From assembly GCA_031177735.1 (NCBI GenBank), contig JAPSKJ010000002.1, positions 1-40,188 on the forward strand: a stretch of DNA of 40,188 nt, in the 5' to 3' direction. Of the stretch, positions 6,420 to 15,261 are shown piece by piece. The DNA comes from Nocardioides sp. Its GTDB lineage: Bacteria > Actinomycetota > Actinomycetes > Propionibacteriales > Nocardioidaceae. The number at the start of each line of letters is the position of its first letter. The first letter of the stretch is position 1. The position numbers and the translations under genes were made by a program. The notes under the pieces were generated by a model. That model was not told where the DNA came from. It worked only from the letters and a program-made list of their open reading frames with translations, and made no database searches.

Positions 6420-7115
6420 TCAGGCGACGGTGGCGAGCCAGTCGGCCACCGACGGTGCGGCGACGTTGACGCCGGAGTGTCCGAGCGCACCGATGTCGAC
6501 GCGCAACGTCTGGGGTCGGGCCGCGACGAACGCCGTCGCGGTCGAGGGGTAGGCCAGTGGGTCGTTGCTCGACGTCCACAGCCCGATCGGCATGTCGGCG
6601 GGCAGCTCGTCGGCGAACAGCAGCGGGTTGTGGTCGCCGTACTGGGCGTCGCTGTACGCCGGCGGGTAGGCGGCGTCGAGGCTGGCCTTCGCGGGGTTCT
6701 CCGGCGGCGCGTTGAGGTCGACGACGGGGATGACCCCGGCGACGGCCTTGATGCGCTCAGGGAACCGAACGGCGTAGTTCATGGCGACCGCGTTGCCCAT
6801 GCTGGCCCCGACGAGCACGGCGCGACCGCCGACGCCCCACGCGGTGACGAGGTAGTCGAGCGCCTGGCCGACGCGGGTGATGCCGAGGTCGTTGCCCCAC
6901 GTGTTGAAGCCGAGGTCGGCGGCGATCACGGTGTACCGCTGAGCGAGGATCCGCATAGCCGAGCCGTATCCGAGGTGGTCGGCCAGCGCGGTCCCGTTGT
7001 TGCCGTGGCACCACACCAGCGGCGGCCGACGCAGGCGGGACGTGGTCTGCATGACGACGTCCCACTCGGCAGCGACATAGCGGGCCTCACCCGCGCTGCT
7101 GGACGTGGCGAGCAT
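6420..7115 (-). CDS. Alpha/beta hydrolase (esterase-like) in the tail cluster
   Basis: 231 aa, a compact alpha/beta hydrolase. Visible elements: WCHGNNG (35-41, oxyanion region), IAADLGFNTWGND, the nucleophile elbow GASMG with Ser105, a candidate acid Asp185 in WTSSNDPLA, and His213 in LGHSG. All three triad residues are present, so hydrolase activity on an ester or related bond is likely. No signal peptide is seen. It lies between two tail fibre genes and overlaps its upstream gene as TGATG, so it is co-translated with them. Plausible roles are a virion enzyme that removes ester groups from the host surface (capsule, mycolate or teichoic acid decorations) or a lysis esterase akin in role to LysB. 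Substrate is unknown. Confidence 0.88.
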   Translation of the reverse strand: MLATSSSAGEARYVAAEWDVVMQTTSRLRRPPLVWCHGNNGTALADHLGYGSAMRILAQRYTVIAADLGFNTWGNDLGITRVGQALDYLVTAWGVGGRAVLVGASMGNAVAMNYAVRFPERIKAVAGVIPVVDLNAPPENPAKASLDAAYPPAYSDAQYGDHNPLLFADELPADMPIGLWTSSNDPLAYPSTATAFVAARPQTLRVDIGALGHSGVNVAAPSVADWLATVA

Positions 7116-7918
7116 CAGCGAGCGACCGCCGTGAAGAACATCTTGGCGTTGGCTGCGGCTGCGAAGGTCATCGTGCCTGCAGCGCCTTGGAACGCCTGCA
7201 CGGTGTAGGTGGCGGACTGGCCGACGGCCAAGGTCTCGCGATGGCGAACGAACATGAACGGGCCGGCGTTGGTGACCGGAGAGAACTCCCGACCTTCCGC
7301 GACCTGCACCCCGTTCTTCCTGATCCGAGCGGCGACGAGCGTGTTCGCGACGGAGTGGTAGACGCTGTCGCAGAAGAAATCCACGTAGAGCGGCCGCCCT
7401 GTTCCGGTGACAGTGATCGACAGGCCGGGGATGTCGGCATTGGCGGAGGAGGTGAACGTGGTCTCGCGCTCGGCTGATCCGAGCTCGATTCCCGGCACGT
7501 TGTCCTCGAGCGCCTGCAGGACGAGGGTGTTGACGACCGTCGCGGCCTCGGAGACGTTGGCGACCGCATCGGTGTTGGCGACGTCGGACAGATCGCGGTT
7601 CGCGGTCAGCTCGAAGTACCCGCTCGACCACGTGCGCTTGACGCCCTGGTCGTCCTTGTAAGTGACAGTGACGTTGTAGCGCAGGTCGTTGGGGACGTTG
7701 ATGCCTGCGGAGTCGGTGGCGATAAGGTCGACGGAGAACGAGCCGTCGGCGTTGACGGTGAGCCGCGTCGGGTTGGGGAGCCGCACGTCGTTGTTGTCGA
7801 GGTCGACGAGCGCGAACCGGCCGAGGTTGGTGGAGACGACAGCGGAGACGATGCGGCGGGTGTCGGCCACTCCCGGCAGGTCGAGCAGCGTCCCAGTCAG
7901 CGTGTGCGTGGTGGTCAA
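7115..7918 (-). CDS. Minor tail / fibre protein
   Basis: 267 aa. The N-terminal half (about 1-105) is beta-rich with RLTVNADGSFSVDLIAT and YNVTVTYKDDQGVKR, like a base-of-fibre attachment domain. After a linker with short helices (about 106-145), the C-terminal half contains SITVTGTGRPLYVDFF and TYTVQAFQGAAGTMTFAAAA, a jelly-roll-like receptor-binding module. It uses a TTG start at 7918, supported by GAGGAG six bases upstream and by the stop of the previous gene twelve bases away; no ATG or GTG fits as well. It overlaps the hydrolase gene by one base. Tail function rests on gene order and composition. Confidence 0.8.
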   Translation of the reverse strand: MTTTHTLTGTLLDLPGVADTRRIVSAVVSTNLGRFALVDLDNNDVRLPNPTRLTVNADGSFSVDLIATDSAGINVPNDLRYNVTVTYKDDQGVKRTWSSGYFELTANRDLSDVANTDAVANVSEAATVVNTLVLQALEDNVPGIELGSAERETTFTSSANADIPGLSITVTGTGRPLYVDFFCDSVYHSVANTLVAARIRKNGVQVAEGREFSPVTNAGPFMFVRHRETLAVGQSATYTVQAFQGAAGTMTFAAAANAKMFFTAVAR

Positions 7919-7929
7919 CGGTGGCTCCT

Positions 7930-9264
7930 CTACTGCTGGGCAGCGATCCAGTAGACGGTCGGGGTGGCCGTCGTGACGGTGGCGTTGATGTGCCGGACCG
8001 TGATGGTGGCCGCGGTGGTGGTGATGCTGGAGACGGCGACGTTGTAGAGGCTGTTCGACGCGATGCCAACGACGCTCGGCGCGGTGGTGAACACGCCGGC
8101 GGGGAACGAGATGTTCGCCGAGCCGTTGTCGGAGGCGGACACGGTGACGTCGACGGAGCCGGACAGCAGTCGCCCGTTGCGACTGGCGAGGGACTTGGCA
8201 GCCGCCGCCTGCTTGGATGCGCTGGCCGCGATCTGCTGGGCCTGCTCGAGCACCGACTCCTCATCCCGGGCGGCCATGCCACGCGGGTTGATCTGGATGG
8301 TGTCTTCCTCCCAGTCGTAGTCGGTGTCACCGATGACGACGTCGAGGTTGGAGGCGATGCCGCGGGGGTCGCGCACGCCGAGGAGCCGGACCGCGTCACC
8401 GGCCTTGATGAGCGCGAGGTTCGCGGGGATGTCGCCCTTGGTGGTGACCTGCCCGTTGGTGAGGGTGAGGCCGTTCGTCCAGCCGGAGCGGCCCTGCAGC
8501 TTCTCCCATTCGGCGCGGGCGATGTTGGTCGCCTTCGTGGAGGTCATGCGCCCGCGGTCGGTGACGTCCATCGTCTGCTCGACCCCGCCGACGACGGAGG
8601 ACGCCGGGTAGGAGGCGGTGGCGAGTCGGCCGCTGGTGGTGGAGACGTAGCGCACGAAGATCCGGTCGACGCGCTCGTCGTCAGCCTGCCCCAGTTCGCC
8701 GGAGCCGGGGACGACGTACCACTGAGGGTCAGTCTCGGTGGGGGCGTCGATGATGAGCCGGCGGTCGCGGTCGACTCGCCAGCCCGACAAGTTCTCCTCA
8801 GCCCACGCGTCGAGGATCGACTGGACGGTGTAGAGCCCGCCCTGGTCGTCGTCCTCGCCGACGGGGGTGGTGCCGAAGTTGCCGACCCGCGTCCACGACA
8901 GGACCCCGCGGGCGATGGCCGCGTCGACCGCCGTGTTGGGCTTCGTGGTGGCGAGCCCGGTCTCGGTCAGCGCCGGCGCGTTCTCGCCTTCTCGGCAGGC
9001 GCCGATAGCGACCATCTCGCCGGAATCCCAGTTGGGTTCGGTGAGCGTCCCGGCGAACACGCGAACAGGGCCGAGCATCACCTCGACGGGTGCGCCGTGG
9101 ACGATCGCCGGGTGCCGCTGTCCGGGCTTGAGGATGGCGGTCCACGACGCCTGCCAGTCGCCGTTCTCCCGCGTCTGGTGGTGCAGCCCGCCCCAATTGG
9201 GGAAGATCCCGGACAGCCAGAACCCCCCGACCCTGATCTCGGGTCGGGTAACGGTGCGCCGCAT
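7930..9264 (-). CDS. Minor tail protein (baseplate hub / tail-associated), lectin-like C-terminus
   Basis: 444 aa starting MRRTVTRPEIRVGGFWLSG. Directly downstream of the distal tail gene, it occupies the Tal/hub position of siphoviruses. Residues 1-340 contain WQASWTAILKPGQRHPAIV and TYPA-like beta segments expected of the hub fold. A short helical linker (about 350-375, SVLEQAQQIAASASKQAAAA) precedes a C-terminal domain (about 376-444, NGSANISFPAGVFTTAPSVV) resembling an H-type lectin/fibre tip. The ATG overlaps the upstream stop as TGATG. It probably links tail tube, baseplate and fibres. Confidence 0.82.
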   Translation of the reverse strand: MRRTVTRPEIRVGGFWLSGIFPNWGGLHHQTRENGDWQASWTAILKPGQRHPAIVHGAPVEVMLGPVRVFAGTLTEPNWDSGEMVAIGACREGENAPALTETGLATTKPNTAVDAAIARGVLSWTRVGNFGTTPVGEDDDQGGLYTVQSILDAWAEENLSGWRVDRDRRLIIDAPTETDPQWYVVPGSGELGQADDERVDRIFVRYVSTTSGRLATASYPASSVVGGVEQTMDVTDRGRMTSTKATNIARAEWEKLQGRSGWTNGLTLTNGQVTTKGDIPANLALIKAGDAVRLLGVRDPRGIASNLDVVIGDTDYDWEEDTIQINPRGMAARDEESVLEQAQQIAASASKQAAAAKSLASRNGRLLSGSVDVTVSASDNGSANISFPAGVFTTAPSVVGIASNSLYNVAVSSITTTAATITVRHINATVTTATPTVYWIAAQQ

Positions 9265-11018
9265 CAGTCGTCCTGGACGTGGGAGTGGTAGCGCGGGTAA
9301 AACTCGATCTCGGACTTGGCGGTCTCCGTACTGGTGCAGACGGTGAAGATCTGCATCTCGCCTGGGCTGAACCGGTGCGACCCGAACGATTCGCAGAACA
9401 GGTCGATGCACACGCCGTCGGAGCGGTTCGTCAACTTGCCGCCCCAGACGCTCGGGCGAGCCGCGCCGAGCTCGGGCGAGCGGATCTCGACCCAGGTCAG
9501 CGACTCGACGCCGTGGTATGGATTCTTGACCCACGTAAGAGCGCCGTCGTCGAGGCTGAACAGCCACACCTCGTCAACCGTGATGGACGCGGTTGCCGTT
9601 ACGAACTCCACTTTGACCCTCTGATCGCCCTCTACGTCGAGCGTCGGAAGCGTTACGGTGCCTAGGGGGATGATCTGGTAGCCGGACGTGGTGGAAAGTG
9701 ACGCCGACCCGGCCTGCTTCACGGAGAAGAACGACGCCCCACTGGCGGCGATACCGCCGACAGTCCACGGAAGGGTAGCCGCGGCAGTGACGTTCATCCG
9801 CGCAACCAGCGCGTAGGTTCCCCTGGTGAACACGTCCGCCGGGATCTCGAAATGCATGGGCGTACTCAGGTCGTTGCGCGCCCCTGACACCATCGCCGTG
9901 TCTGCCGTTACGGTGGCGCTCATGGTGCGGTAGGTCCGCATCGCAACCTGCCAAGCCGTGTTTCGGGACGTGTAAACGAGCACGTCGGCCCCCAGGGCGG
10001 ACGAGTCGTAGACGCGAATCGCCGCCTGGGTGGGCGCGGACCCGCCGACCGACGCCGTTCGACTCTGCTGGCGGCCCGCCGGGATGCTGCTGGTGCGGGC
10101 GACCTCGTGGACGCGGAGGAAGGCGGTCGCGCTGCCGCCGCTCGGGATCTCGATGTAGACCAGCAGATTCGTGAAGGTTCCGCCTCCGACAACCGGGGCG
10201 TAGTAGTAGTGGTCAACGGCGCCCGCGATTGAGGACGTCCTAGTCGCTGCGAGGGTCAGCGGATACTGGCCCGAAGTCGAGTGCGCTTCGTAGTAGGCGC
10301 TGTAGGTCCCCGCATGAGACGCCTGGACGGTGATACGGAGGTACGTGTCGCCGCCCATCGAGGCTGGAGTGGGGAAGTTTCGAGAGAGGGCGATCGCTGC
10401 GCTGCTGGCCTTCGTGCCCTGCCCGTAGACGTAGCCGCCCGTCGACCCCGAAGACGTCGCAGTGAGCCCCAGGAACGACGCCGTCCAGTTGGTGAACGAC
10501 GTACAGGCGTCGATGACCGTCACCGTCGCCGACCCGGACGACAGCGCCGGGACGACCGTCTTCTCCTCCGTCCGCGCGAACGGCAGGCAGGTGAGCGTCA
10601 GGAGGAAATAGCGGTTCTCCTGCAGCACCTCATCGTCGTCCCAGCCCTCGTAGTCGCGGTCGAGGCGGGCGTTCACCACGTCGAACACGGTCACCGCGGC
10701 GTTGTCCGTCGGCGGCGTCCACACCAGCGGCGACTTCTCCGTCGCCAGCACCTCAGCCATCAACGCAGCCTCGGCCGCCGCAATCGCGTCACCGTCGACA
10801 CCCGACAGTCGCAGTTTCATCGTGATCTCGCGGTTGTCCCACCGCTGCGTCACCGCCAGGGCGCCATCGGTGAGGAGCGACTGCACGATCTCCACGACCG
10901 GCTCCGGGTTGCCGAACGACGCCCCCTCCGCGACCGCCTCGATGAGCCAGCCAGCGTCCGTCGGCGTCTCCGACACGAAGTCGAGCGCCCCCCAGGTGAG
11001 ACCGTGCTGTTGCGTCAC
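9264..11018 (-). CDS. Distal tail / minor tail protein
   Basis: 584 aa. The first about 150 residues (TQQHGLTWGALDFVSET, later LRLSGVDGDAIAAAEAAL and NRYFLLTLTCLPFAR) match the type of minor tail protein that follows the tape measure in actinophages. The remainder is a long beta-rich region (about 160-500) with Ser/Thr/Gly-rich strands, likely carbohydrate-binding jelly rolls. The C-terminal part has WVEIRSPELGAARPSVWGG and FSPGEMQIFTV. The GTG start at 11018 overlaps the tape measure stop by four bases (GTGA). Confidence 0.85.
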   Translation of the reverse strand: MTQQHGLTWGALDFVSETPTDAGWLIEAVAEGASFGNPEPVVEIVQSLLTDGALAVTQRWDNREITMKLRLSGVDGDAIAAAEAALMAEVLATEKSPLVWTPPTDNAAVTVFDVVNARLDRDYEGWDDDEVLQENRYFLLTLTCLPFARTEEKTVVPALSSGSATVTVIDACTSFTNWTASFLGLTATSSGSTGGYVYGQGTKASSAAIALSRNFPTPASMGGDTYLRITVQASHAGTYSAYYEAHSTSGQYPLTLAATRTSSIAGAVDHYYYAPVVGGGTFTNLLVYIEIPSGGSATAFLRVHEVARTSSIPAGRQQSRTASVGGSAPTQAAIRVYDSSALGADVLVYTSRNTAWQVAMRTYRTMSATVTADTAMVSGARNDLSTPMHFEIPADVFTRGTYALVARMNVTAAATLPWTVGGIAASGASFFSVKQAGSASLSTTSGYQIIPLGTVTLPTLDVEGDQRVKVEFVTATASITVDEVWLFSLDDGALTWVKNPYHGVESLTWVEIRSPELGAARPSVWGGKLTNRSDGVCIDLFCESFGSHRFSPGEMQIFTVCTSTETAKSEIEFYPRYHSHVQDD

Positions 11019-14000
11019 TTCCGCGCCCCTCTGTTGCCGTTCCGCCCCGCGTTACCGGCGCCGCGCTTGCGGCTGTCACGGTCCCGCTTGTGGTTGTCGT
11101 TGTTGCGCCGATCCGCGGCCTTGATCGCCCGCTCGATGCGCTCCAGACGCGTCACCAGTGGCTTGATGTCGCGCCGCTCGTCCCGCAGCCGGTCCCCGTA
11201 GGCCGCTGTGCCCGCCAGCGTCCCCACGTCGCGCAGGACGCTGTTGCGCTGGTTGTAGAGCCGCGCGTACTCCGCCAGCTCCCGCCGTGACAGGTCTGCG
11301 AACGCCTGAGCGCCCGCGAGACCGCCCTGGGACAGCACCTCGGCCAGCGCCGGACCGTCGAGACCCTTGCGGCGCAGCGACTGGATCGCCTCGCGCATCT
11401 GCCGCGCCTCAGCGAGGTCGTTGCGCAGGGCCGCCGTCGCGGCGCCAGGCGAACCAGACGCGAACTCGCTCGACCACGGGTCAACCTCGCCGAACAGCTC
11501 GGACCGGATGCCGCTCTGCACGTCCGAGGACAGCGACTTCATGCTCTCGATGACCCGGTCGCGCTGCTCGCGCTCGCGCTGCAGCGCCTTCTCCGTCTCG
11601 CGGAGCTCGCGGTTCAGCCGCTTCAAGCCGCGGGCTGCGTCCGAGGCGTCACGATCGTCCCGGCCGCCACGGTTGTCGCGCGTGACCACCAGGCCGCCGT
11701 CGGCATAGCCGGGCAGGTCGCGCATCCCCGGCAGGAAGCCGTAGCGCGAACGGAGGAACGCAGCGTCGCGGCGGACGATCGGCTTCGGGAGCACCACCTC
11801 GTCACGGTGGACGACGCCGGCGACCTCGTTGCGACCACCCGGGCCGGTCCAGCCGCCGGACGCGAACCCGTCGCGAGGGCCGAGGTTGCTGGCGGTCTGC
11901 CGGCGGACGACGTTCACGAACACGGTCTCGTCGGCGATGCTCGAGAGTGCTCCCCTGGTCGACGCCGCGGCCTGCTGGGCGTTCGACTTGACGTCGATGC
12001 GGGGGGTGGCGGTGATGTTGCTGACCCACGCCAGGTCGTCGCCGGCGCCGCGGATCCTCGAGCGGCCCGTGTCGATCGGGCCGGTGTCGAACTTCGGCTG
12101 GATCCGCATGTTGTTGATCCGGTGGCCCTGCATCTGTACCGCCGCCAACGCGTGCTCGCCGGAGCGGACTGCGCCCCACAGGTTGTTGAACTCGCGGATC
12201 GTCTTCCGGCTGCCGTTCGCAAGCTGCTCGAACACCCGAGCCGCCTGCGGGCCGAGCCGGTCGAACACCTCCTGCAGCGCCGCTTCGTCCGCACCGCGGT
12301 TGAGCGCCACCCGCCAGTTCGACGCCATGTTCCGAGACGCCTCAGCCATGCGAGACATCTGGCGCATCAGCTTGTCGAGGCTCAGCGACGGCTTCTCGAT
12401 CGCATCGCCCAGGGTGTAGAACGCGTCCGCGGCCTCCTGCGCGGCCTCACGCCGCGCCCTGTACGCCTCGACCTTCATCACCTGTCGGTCGTGCTCGCGC
12501 AGGGCGACCTCGGCAGAGAGGGCGGCGGCCCTCTCCTCCACGAGTGCTTCCTCGATCACTTCGCGCTGCTTCTTCGCCTTGGTGAACGACGACTCGATGC
12601 CGAACCACTGTTCGCCCATCGCCTGCACCCAGTCGAAGCCCGCGGTCGGACTCGTCTGATCCTGCAGGAAATCCCAGAACCCAGTCGTCTGGACATTCTC
12701 GGAGAACCGCGCCATATCGTCACCGAGAGCCGCATACTCCGTGCGCATCGACTCGATGTCGCCGGACCGGATAGCGGCGTTGGACCGCTCGATCGAGTCG
12801 GCCACCCGCTCGTTCGCGGCCGAGAAGTCGAGGGCGAGACCGATACCGGCACCGACTGCCGCACCATACGGGTTGACCATCGATCCGATTAGGCCGAGCA
12901 TCGCCGTGTTCTGGATGCCGAGCGACTGGCCCGCCTCAGTGGTGGCGATTGCGAACGCGGCTGCACCAGCCGCACCTACGCCGGCAGTCTTGCCGAACGT
13001 CGCCATCGTCCCGCGGGTGCGAGCGGCTGCCTCGTTGAAGCGGCGCATCTCACGCTCAGACCGGGCGCCCGACGTGGCGGCGATCGTGCCCATCGTGCGC
13101 AGGTCGGGGATCAGGTTCCGCACCGACGTCCGCGTGGCGTTGAGACGCTGCGCGAGCGGGATGACGCCGCCAGTTGCGCCCGCTGCGCCCGCCGTCCCCG
13201 CACCGCCCGGCATCGCACCGCGGACGGCCGACGACGCCCCGATGAAGCCCGTCCGAGCCAGCAGGGCCGCGGTCATGCCGAGCGCCCGATTGAGGACCAT
13301 GAACGCCGCGGCCATCGCGAACAGCCGCGGACCCACCGGGGAGTCGGCGATCATCGAGATGCCCTCGGCGACCGCCTCGAGCGTCTTGAGCACTGGGCCG
13401 CCGAGAGGGGCGATGGCCTGCACGATGTCGAGGCCCGCCTGCGCGATCGCGACGAGGGTGTCCTGCACCTGCGCGCCGTTCTCGCGGATGTAGTCGACGA
13501 ACGCCTGGAAGCCCTCCGTCTGGGCCAGGCCACTCGCCCACTCGTCGAACCCGGACGCGACGCCCACAAGCCACGACGAGAAGTCGTCGTTGAGCGGGTC
13601 GAACGCCATCCACAGCTCGGCCATCGCGTGCGTGACCGACCCGATGACGCTCGAGACGTCGACCAGCGTCTCAGGGAGCTCGGTCGACAGGAACTCGAAG
13701 AACGGCCGCCAGCGGTCCGTCGTCAGCGACTCCGCGCCATCCGCGACCAAGGCGCCCCCGACCTCGGAGACACCCTTGATGATGTCCTCCACGCGCGGGG
13801 CGAGGCGGGTCAGGTGCTCCAGCGTCTCCGTCAGCCCCGGGAACCAACCCGCGGCAGCCGTGTCGCGCATCTCGGTGAGGACCGGCTGGAAGTCCTGGAA
13901 CGCCGCGACGAACGTGCGGGCCTCCGGCGCGAGACCACGCAGCGCCTCGCGGGCCTTCTCGAGGTTCTCCGTCGTCGGGTCCAGCTGGTAGGCGTCGATC

Positions 14001-14395
14001 GCCTGCACCGCGTCCGCGACTCCGTTGAGCGCGATCATTAGCGTCCCGCCGGCCATGCCCGCAGCGGCGAGCTGGTTGGCGAGACCCGTCACCGCAGGAA
14101 CGCCCACAGCCGCGACTGGGACCAGGCCGGGACCGAGCAGCGCGGCAGCTTCAGCGAGCAGCCGCAGCCGACCGGAGTAGCGGTCGATGTCCGCGCCGCC
14201 GCGAACTGCCGACGAGCTCAGACGGTCGATGTCGCCGCTCGACCCCGACAGGGAGCCCCGCAGCCGACTGCCGGACCCGTCGAGGTCGCTCAGCGCTCGG
14301 TCGAGCATTCCAGCGGCGGCAGCAGCCCGCGCCATGCCGGTGGTGAAACCTGCGTCCTCAAGACTCAGGCGCACACTCTCGCGACGAACGGCCAC
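11015..14395 (-). CDS. Tape measure protein
   Basis: About 1126 aa, the longest gene, placed between the tail chaperones and the minor tail proteins. It has Ala/Gly-rich helical segments and hydrophobic stretches near residues 85-125 and 360-385, typical of tape measures that span the tail lumen and insert in the host membrane. The C-terminal third has FASGGWTGPGGRNEVAGVVH and LPGYADGGLVV, motifs frequent in actinophage tape measures, followed by a charged coiled coil. Start choice: a GTG at 14401 abuts the AGGGGG box, while GTG at 14395 has it five bases upstream, so 14395 is preferred. At the usual rate of about 1.5 angstrom per residue the length predicts a tail of about 170 nm. Confidence 0.93.
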   Translation of the reverse strand: MAVRRESVRLSLEDAGFTTGMARAAAAAGMLDRALSDLDGSGSRLRGSLSGSSGDIDRLSSSAVRGGADIDRYSGRLRLLAEAAALLGPGLVPVAAVGVPAVTGLANQLAAAGMAGGTLMIALNGVADAVQAIDAYQLDPTTENLEKAREALRGLAPEARTFVAAFQDFQPVLTEMRDTAAAGWFPGLTETLEHLTRLAPRVEDIIKGVSEVGGALVADGAESLTTDRWRPFFEFLSTELPETLVDVSSVIGSVTHAMAELWMAFDPLNDDFSSWLVGVASGFDEWASGLAQTEGFQAFVDYIRENGAQVQDTLVAIAQAGLDIVQAIAPLGGPVLKTLEAVAEGISMIADSPVGPRLFAMAAAFMVLNRALGMTAALLARTGFIGASSAVRGAMPGGAGTAGAAGATGGVIPLAQRLNATRTSVRNLIPDLRTMGTIAATSGARSEREMRRFNEAAARTRGTMATFGKTAGVGAAGAAAFAIATTEAGQSLGIQNTAMLGLIGSMVNPYGAAVGAGIGLALDFSAANERVADSIERSNAAIRSGDIESMRTEYAALGDDMARFSENVQTTGFWDFLQDQTSPTAGFDWVQAMGEQWFGIESSFTKAKKQREVIEEALVEERAAALSAEVALREHDRQVMKVEAYRARREAAQEAADAFYTLGDAIEKPSLSLDKLMRQMSRMAEASRNMASNWRVALNRGADEAALQEVFDRLGPQAARVFEQLANGSRKTIREFNNLWGAVRSGEHALAAVQMQGHRINNMRIQPKFDTGPIDTGRSRIRGAGDDLAWVSNITATPRIDVKSNAQQAAASTRGALSSIADETVFVNVVRRQTASNLGPRDGFASGGWTGPGGRNEVAGVVHRDEVVLPKPIVRRDAAFLRSRYGFLPGMRDLPGYADGGLVVTRDNRGGRDDRDASDAARGLKRLNRELRETEKALQREREQRDRVIESMKSLSSDVQSGIRSELFGEVDPWSSEFASGSPGAATAALRNDLAEARQMREAIQSLRRKGLDGPALAEVLSQGGLAGAQAFADLSRRELAEYARLYNQRNSVLRDVGTLAGTAAYGDRLRDERRDIKPLVTRLERIERAIKAADRRNNDNHKRDRDSRKRGAGNAGRNGNRGARK

Positions 14396-14449
14396 GGGCA
14401 CCCCCTCGGTTCGCTAGCAAAGTGACGGAGGTCGGCTTACGCTCACGAC

Positions 14450-14773
14450 ATGGACGAGACCGAGGCACGGACCTCGACGCCGCCGGGCTGGTATCCCCAC
14501 CCGGTCGAGGCGCCCACCGTGCAGCGTTACTGGGACGGCTCGAGGTGGACGGACGACGTCGCGCCACTCGGTGCCGCGCCCCAGCCGCGGTCGAACGGTC
14601 TGAGCATCTGGACGATCGCCATCGGCGTCGCCCTCGGTGTGGTCGCGGTGATCGTCGGGCTCGTCGTCATCAACGGGTTCGCCGACGAGAACGAGACCGA
14701 CGACCTGATCGCGTGCGTCTCACGCAACAACGAGCTGCGCGAGCAGGGGGAGCCGACCTACCCCTGCGACTGA
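14450..14773 (+). CDS. DUF2510 domain membrane protein on the opposite strand (lysogeny/moron candidate)
   Basis: 107 aa. Residues 11-35 hold the DUF2510 signature PPGWYPHPV...QRYWDGSRWT. A single TM segment follows at about residues 53-76 (WTIAIGVALGVVAVIVGLVVI), then a short acidic tail with two cysteines. DUF2510 is common in actinobacterial membrane proteins; its function is not defined. It is the only plus-strand gene between 1173 and 36195, lying antisense between tape measure and tail chaperones. Its 3' end overlaps the chaperone frame by 16 bases. A -10-like TACGCT at 14438-14443 is close enough to the ATG for a leaderless transcript, but no good -35 is seen. Expression in the prophage, for example for superinfection exclusion, is an inference from orientation and topology. 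Confidence 0.85.
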   Translation: MDETEARTSTPPGWYPHPVEAPTVQRYWDGSRWTDDVAPLGAAPQPRSNGLSIWTIAIGVALGVVAVIVGLVVINGFADENETDDLIACVSRNNELREQGEPTYPCD

Positions 14774-15261
14774 GGCTTGGGGCGCTTCCGGGCCCGGGCC
14801 CTTCGGCGCTCCATCTCGTCCTCGGTGAGCTGCTGAATGTAGACGTGACGACCGTCTGAACGACGCGGCTCGTCCGGGCGGTTCTTCAGTTCCTCTTCTT
14901 CCGCCTCGTCAGCCTCTCGGCGGATACGTTCCGCCAACTTCGCGCCCGCGCACGTCGGGCAGACCTCGGTGCGCGTGGTGAACCCGACGGACGGGTCCAT
15001 CGTCAGTGAGCGGTGGAAGCCGCACGAGCAGACGCCCGCATCGTGTTCGGCGAGCGCGGCCATCCAGTTCCACTCCTCGTCGTCCCACTCCGGCTCGCGG
15101 GTGACAACGGTCCAGCCGGTCAGGTTGCCGTCGGCGTCGAAGTGCTCGTGTCGCTCGGACGGCTCCCAACCAAGCAGTCGCTTCCGGCTGATGCCGAGCG
15201 ACCGCGCAAGGGTCAGGGTGTCGCGGGCGTCCCGGTCGTGGACGAGGAGTTCGACGAGGCT
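14758..15261 (-). CDS. Tail assembly chaperone frameshift extension (GT product, T part)
   Basis: This frame is entered by a -1 shift at 15261-15267 and adds about 167 residues to the 198 residues read before the slip, giving a product of about 365 aa. Directly after the slip it reads SLVELLVHDRDARDTL, then WTVVTREPEWDDEEWNWMAA, a style typical of actinophage GT extensions. A CSCGF...CPTC set lies further on, then a charged C-terminus. It has no ribosome binding site of its own near the slip. An internal ATG at 15063 could in principle start a 101-aa protein. G and GT coat the tape measure during tail assembly. Confidence 0.85.
   Translation of the reverse strand, partial: SLVELLVHDRDARDTLTLARSLGISRKRLLGWEPSERHEHFDADGNLTGWTVVTREPEWDDEEWNWMAALAEHDAGVCSCGFHRSLTMDPSVGFTTRTEVCPTCAGAKLAERIRREADEAEEEELKNRPDEPRRSDGRHVYIQQLTEDEMERRRARARKRPKPQSQG

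Noticed and set aside
7921..9291. A 456-aa plus-strand open frame
   Set aside because: Antisense shadow of the minor tail gene, made long by GC-biased codons; Gly/Arg/Asp-rich and without a ribosome binding site.
11807..12892. A 361-aa plus-strand open frame inside the tape measure region
   Set aside because: Complementary-strand shadow; the tape measure reads a consistent phage protein on the other strand.
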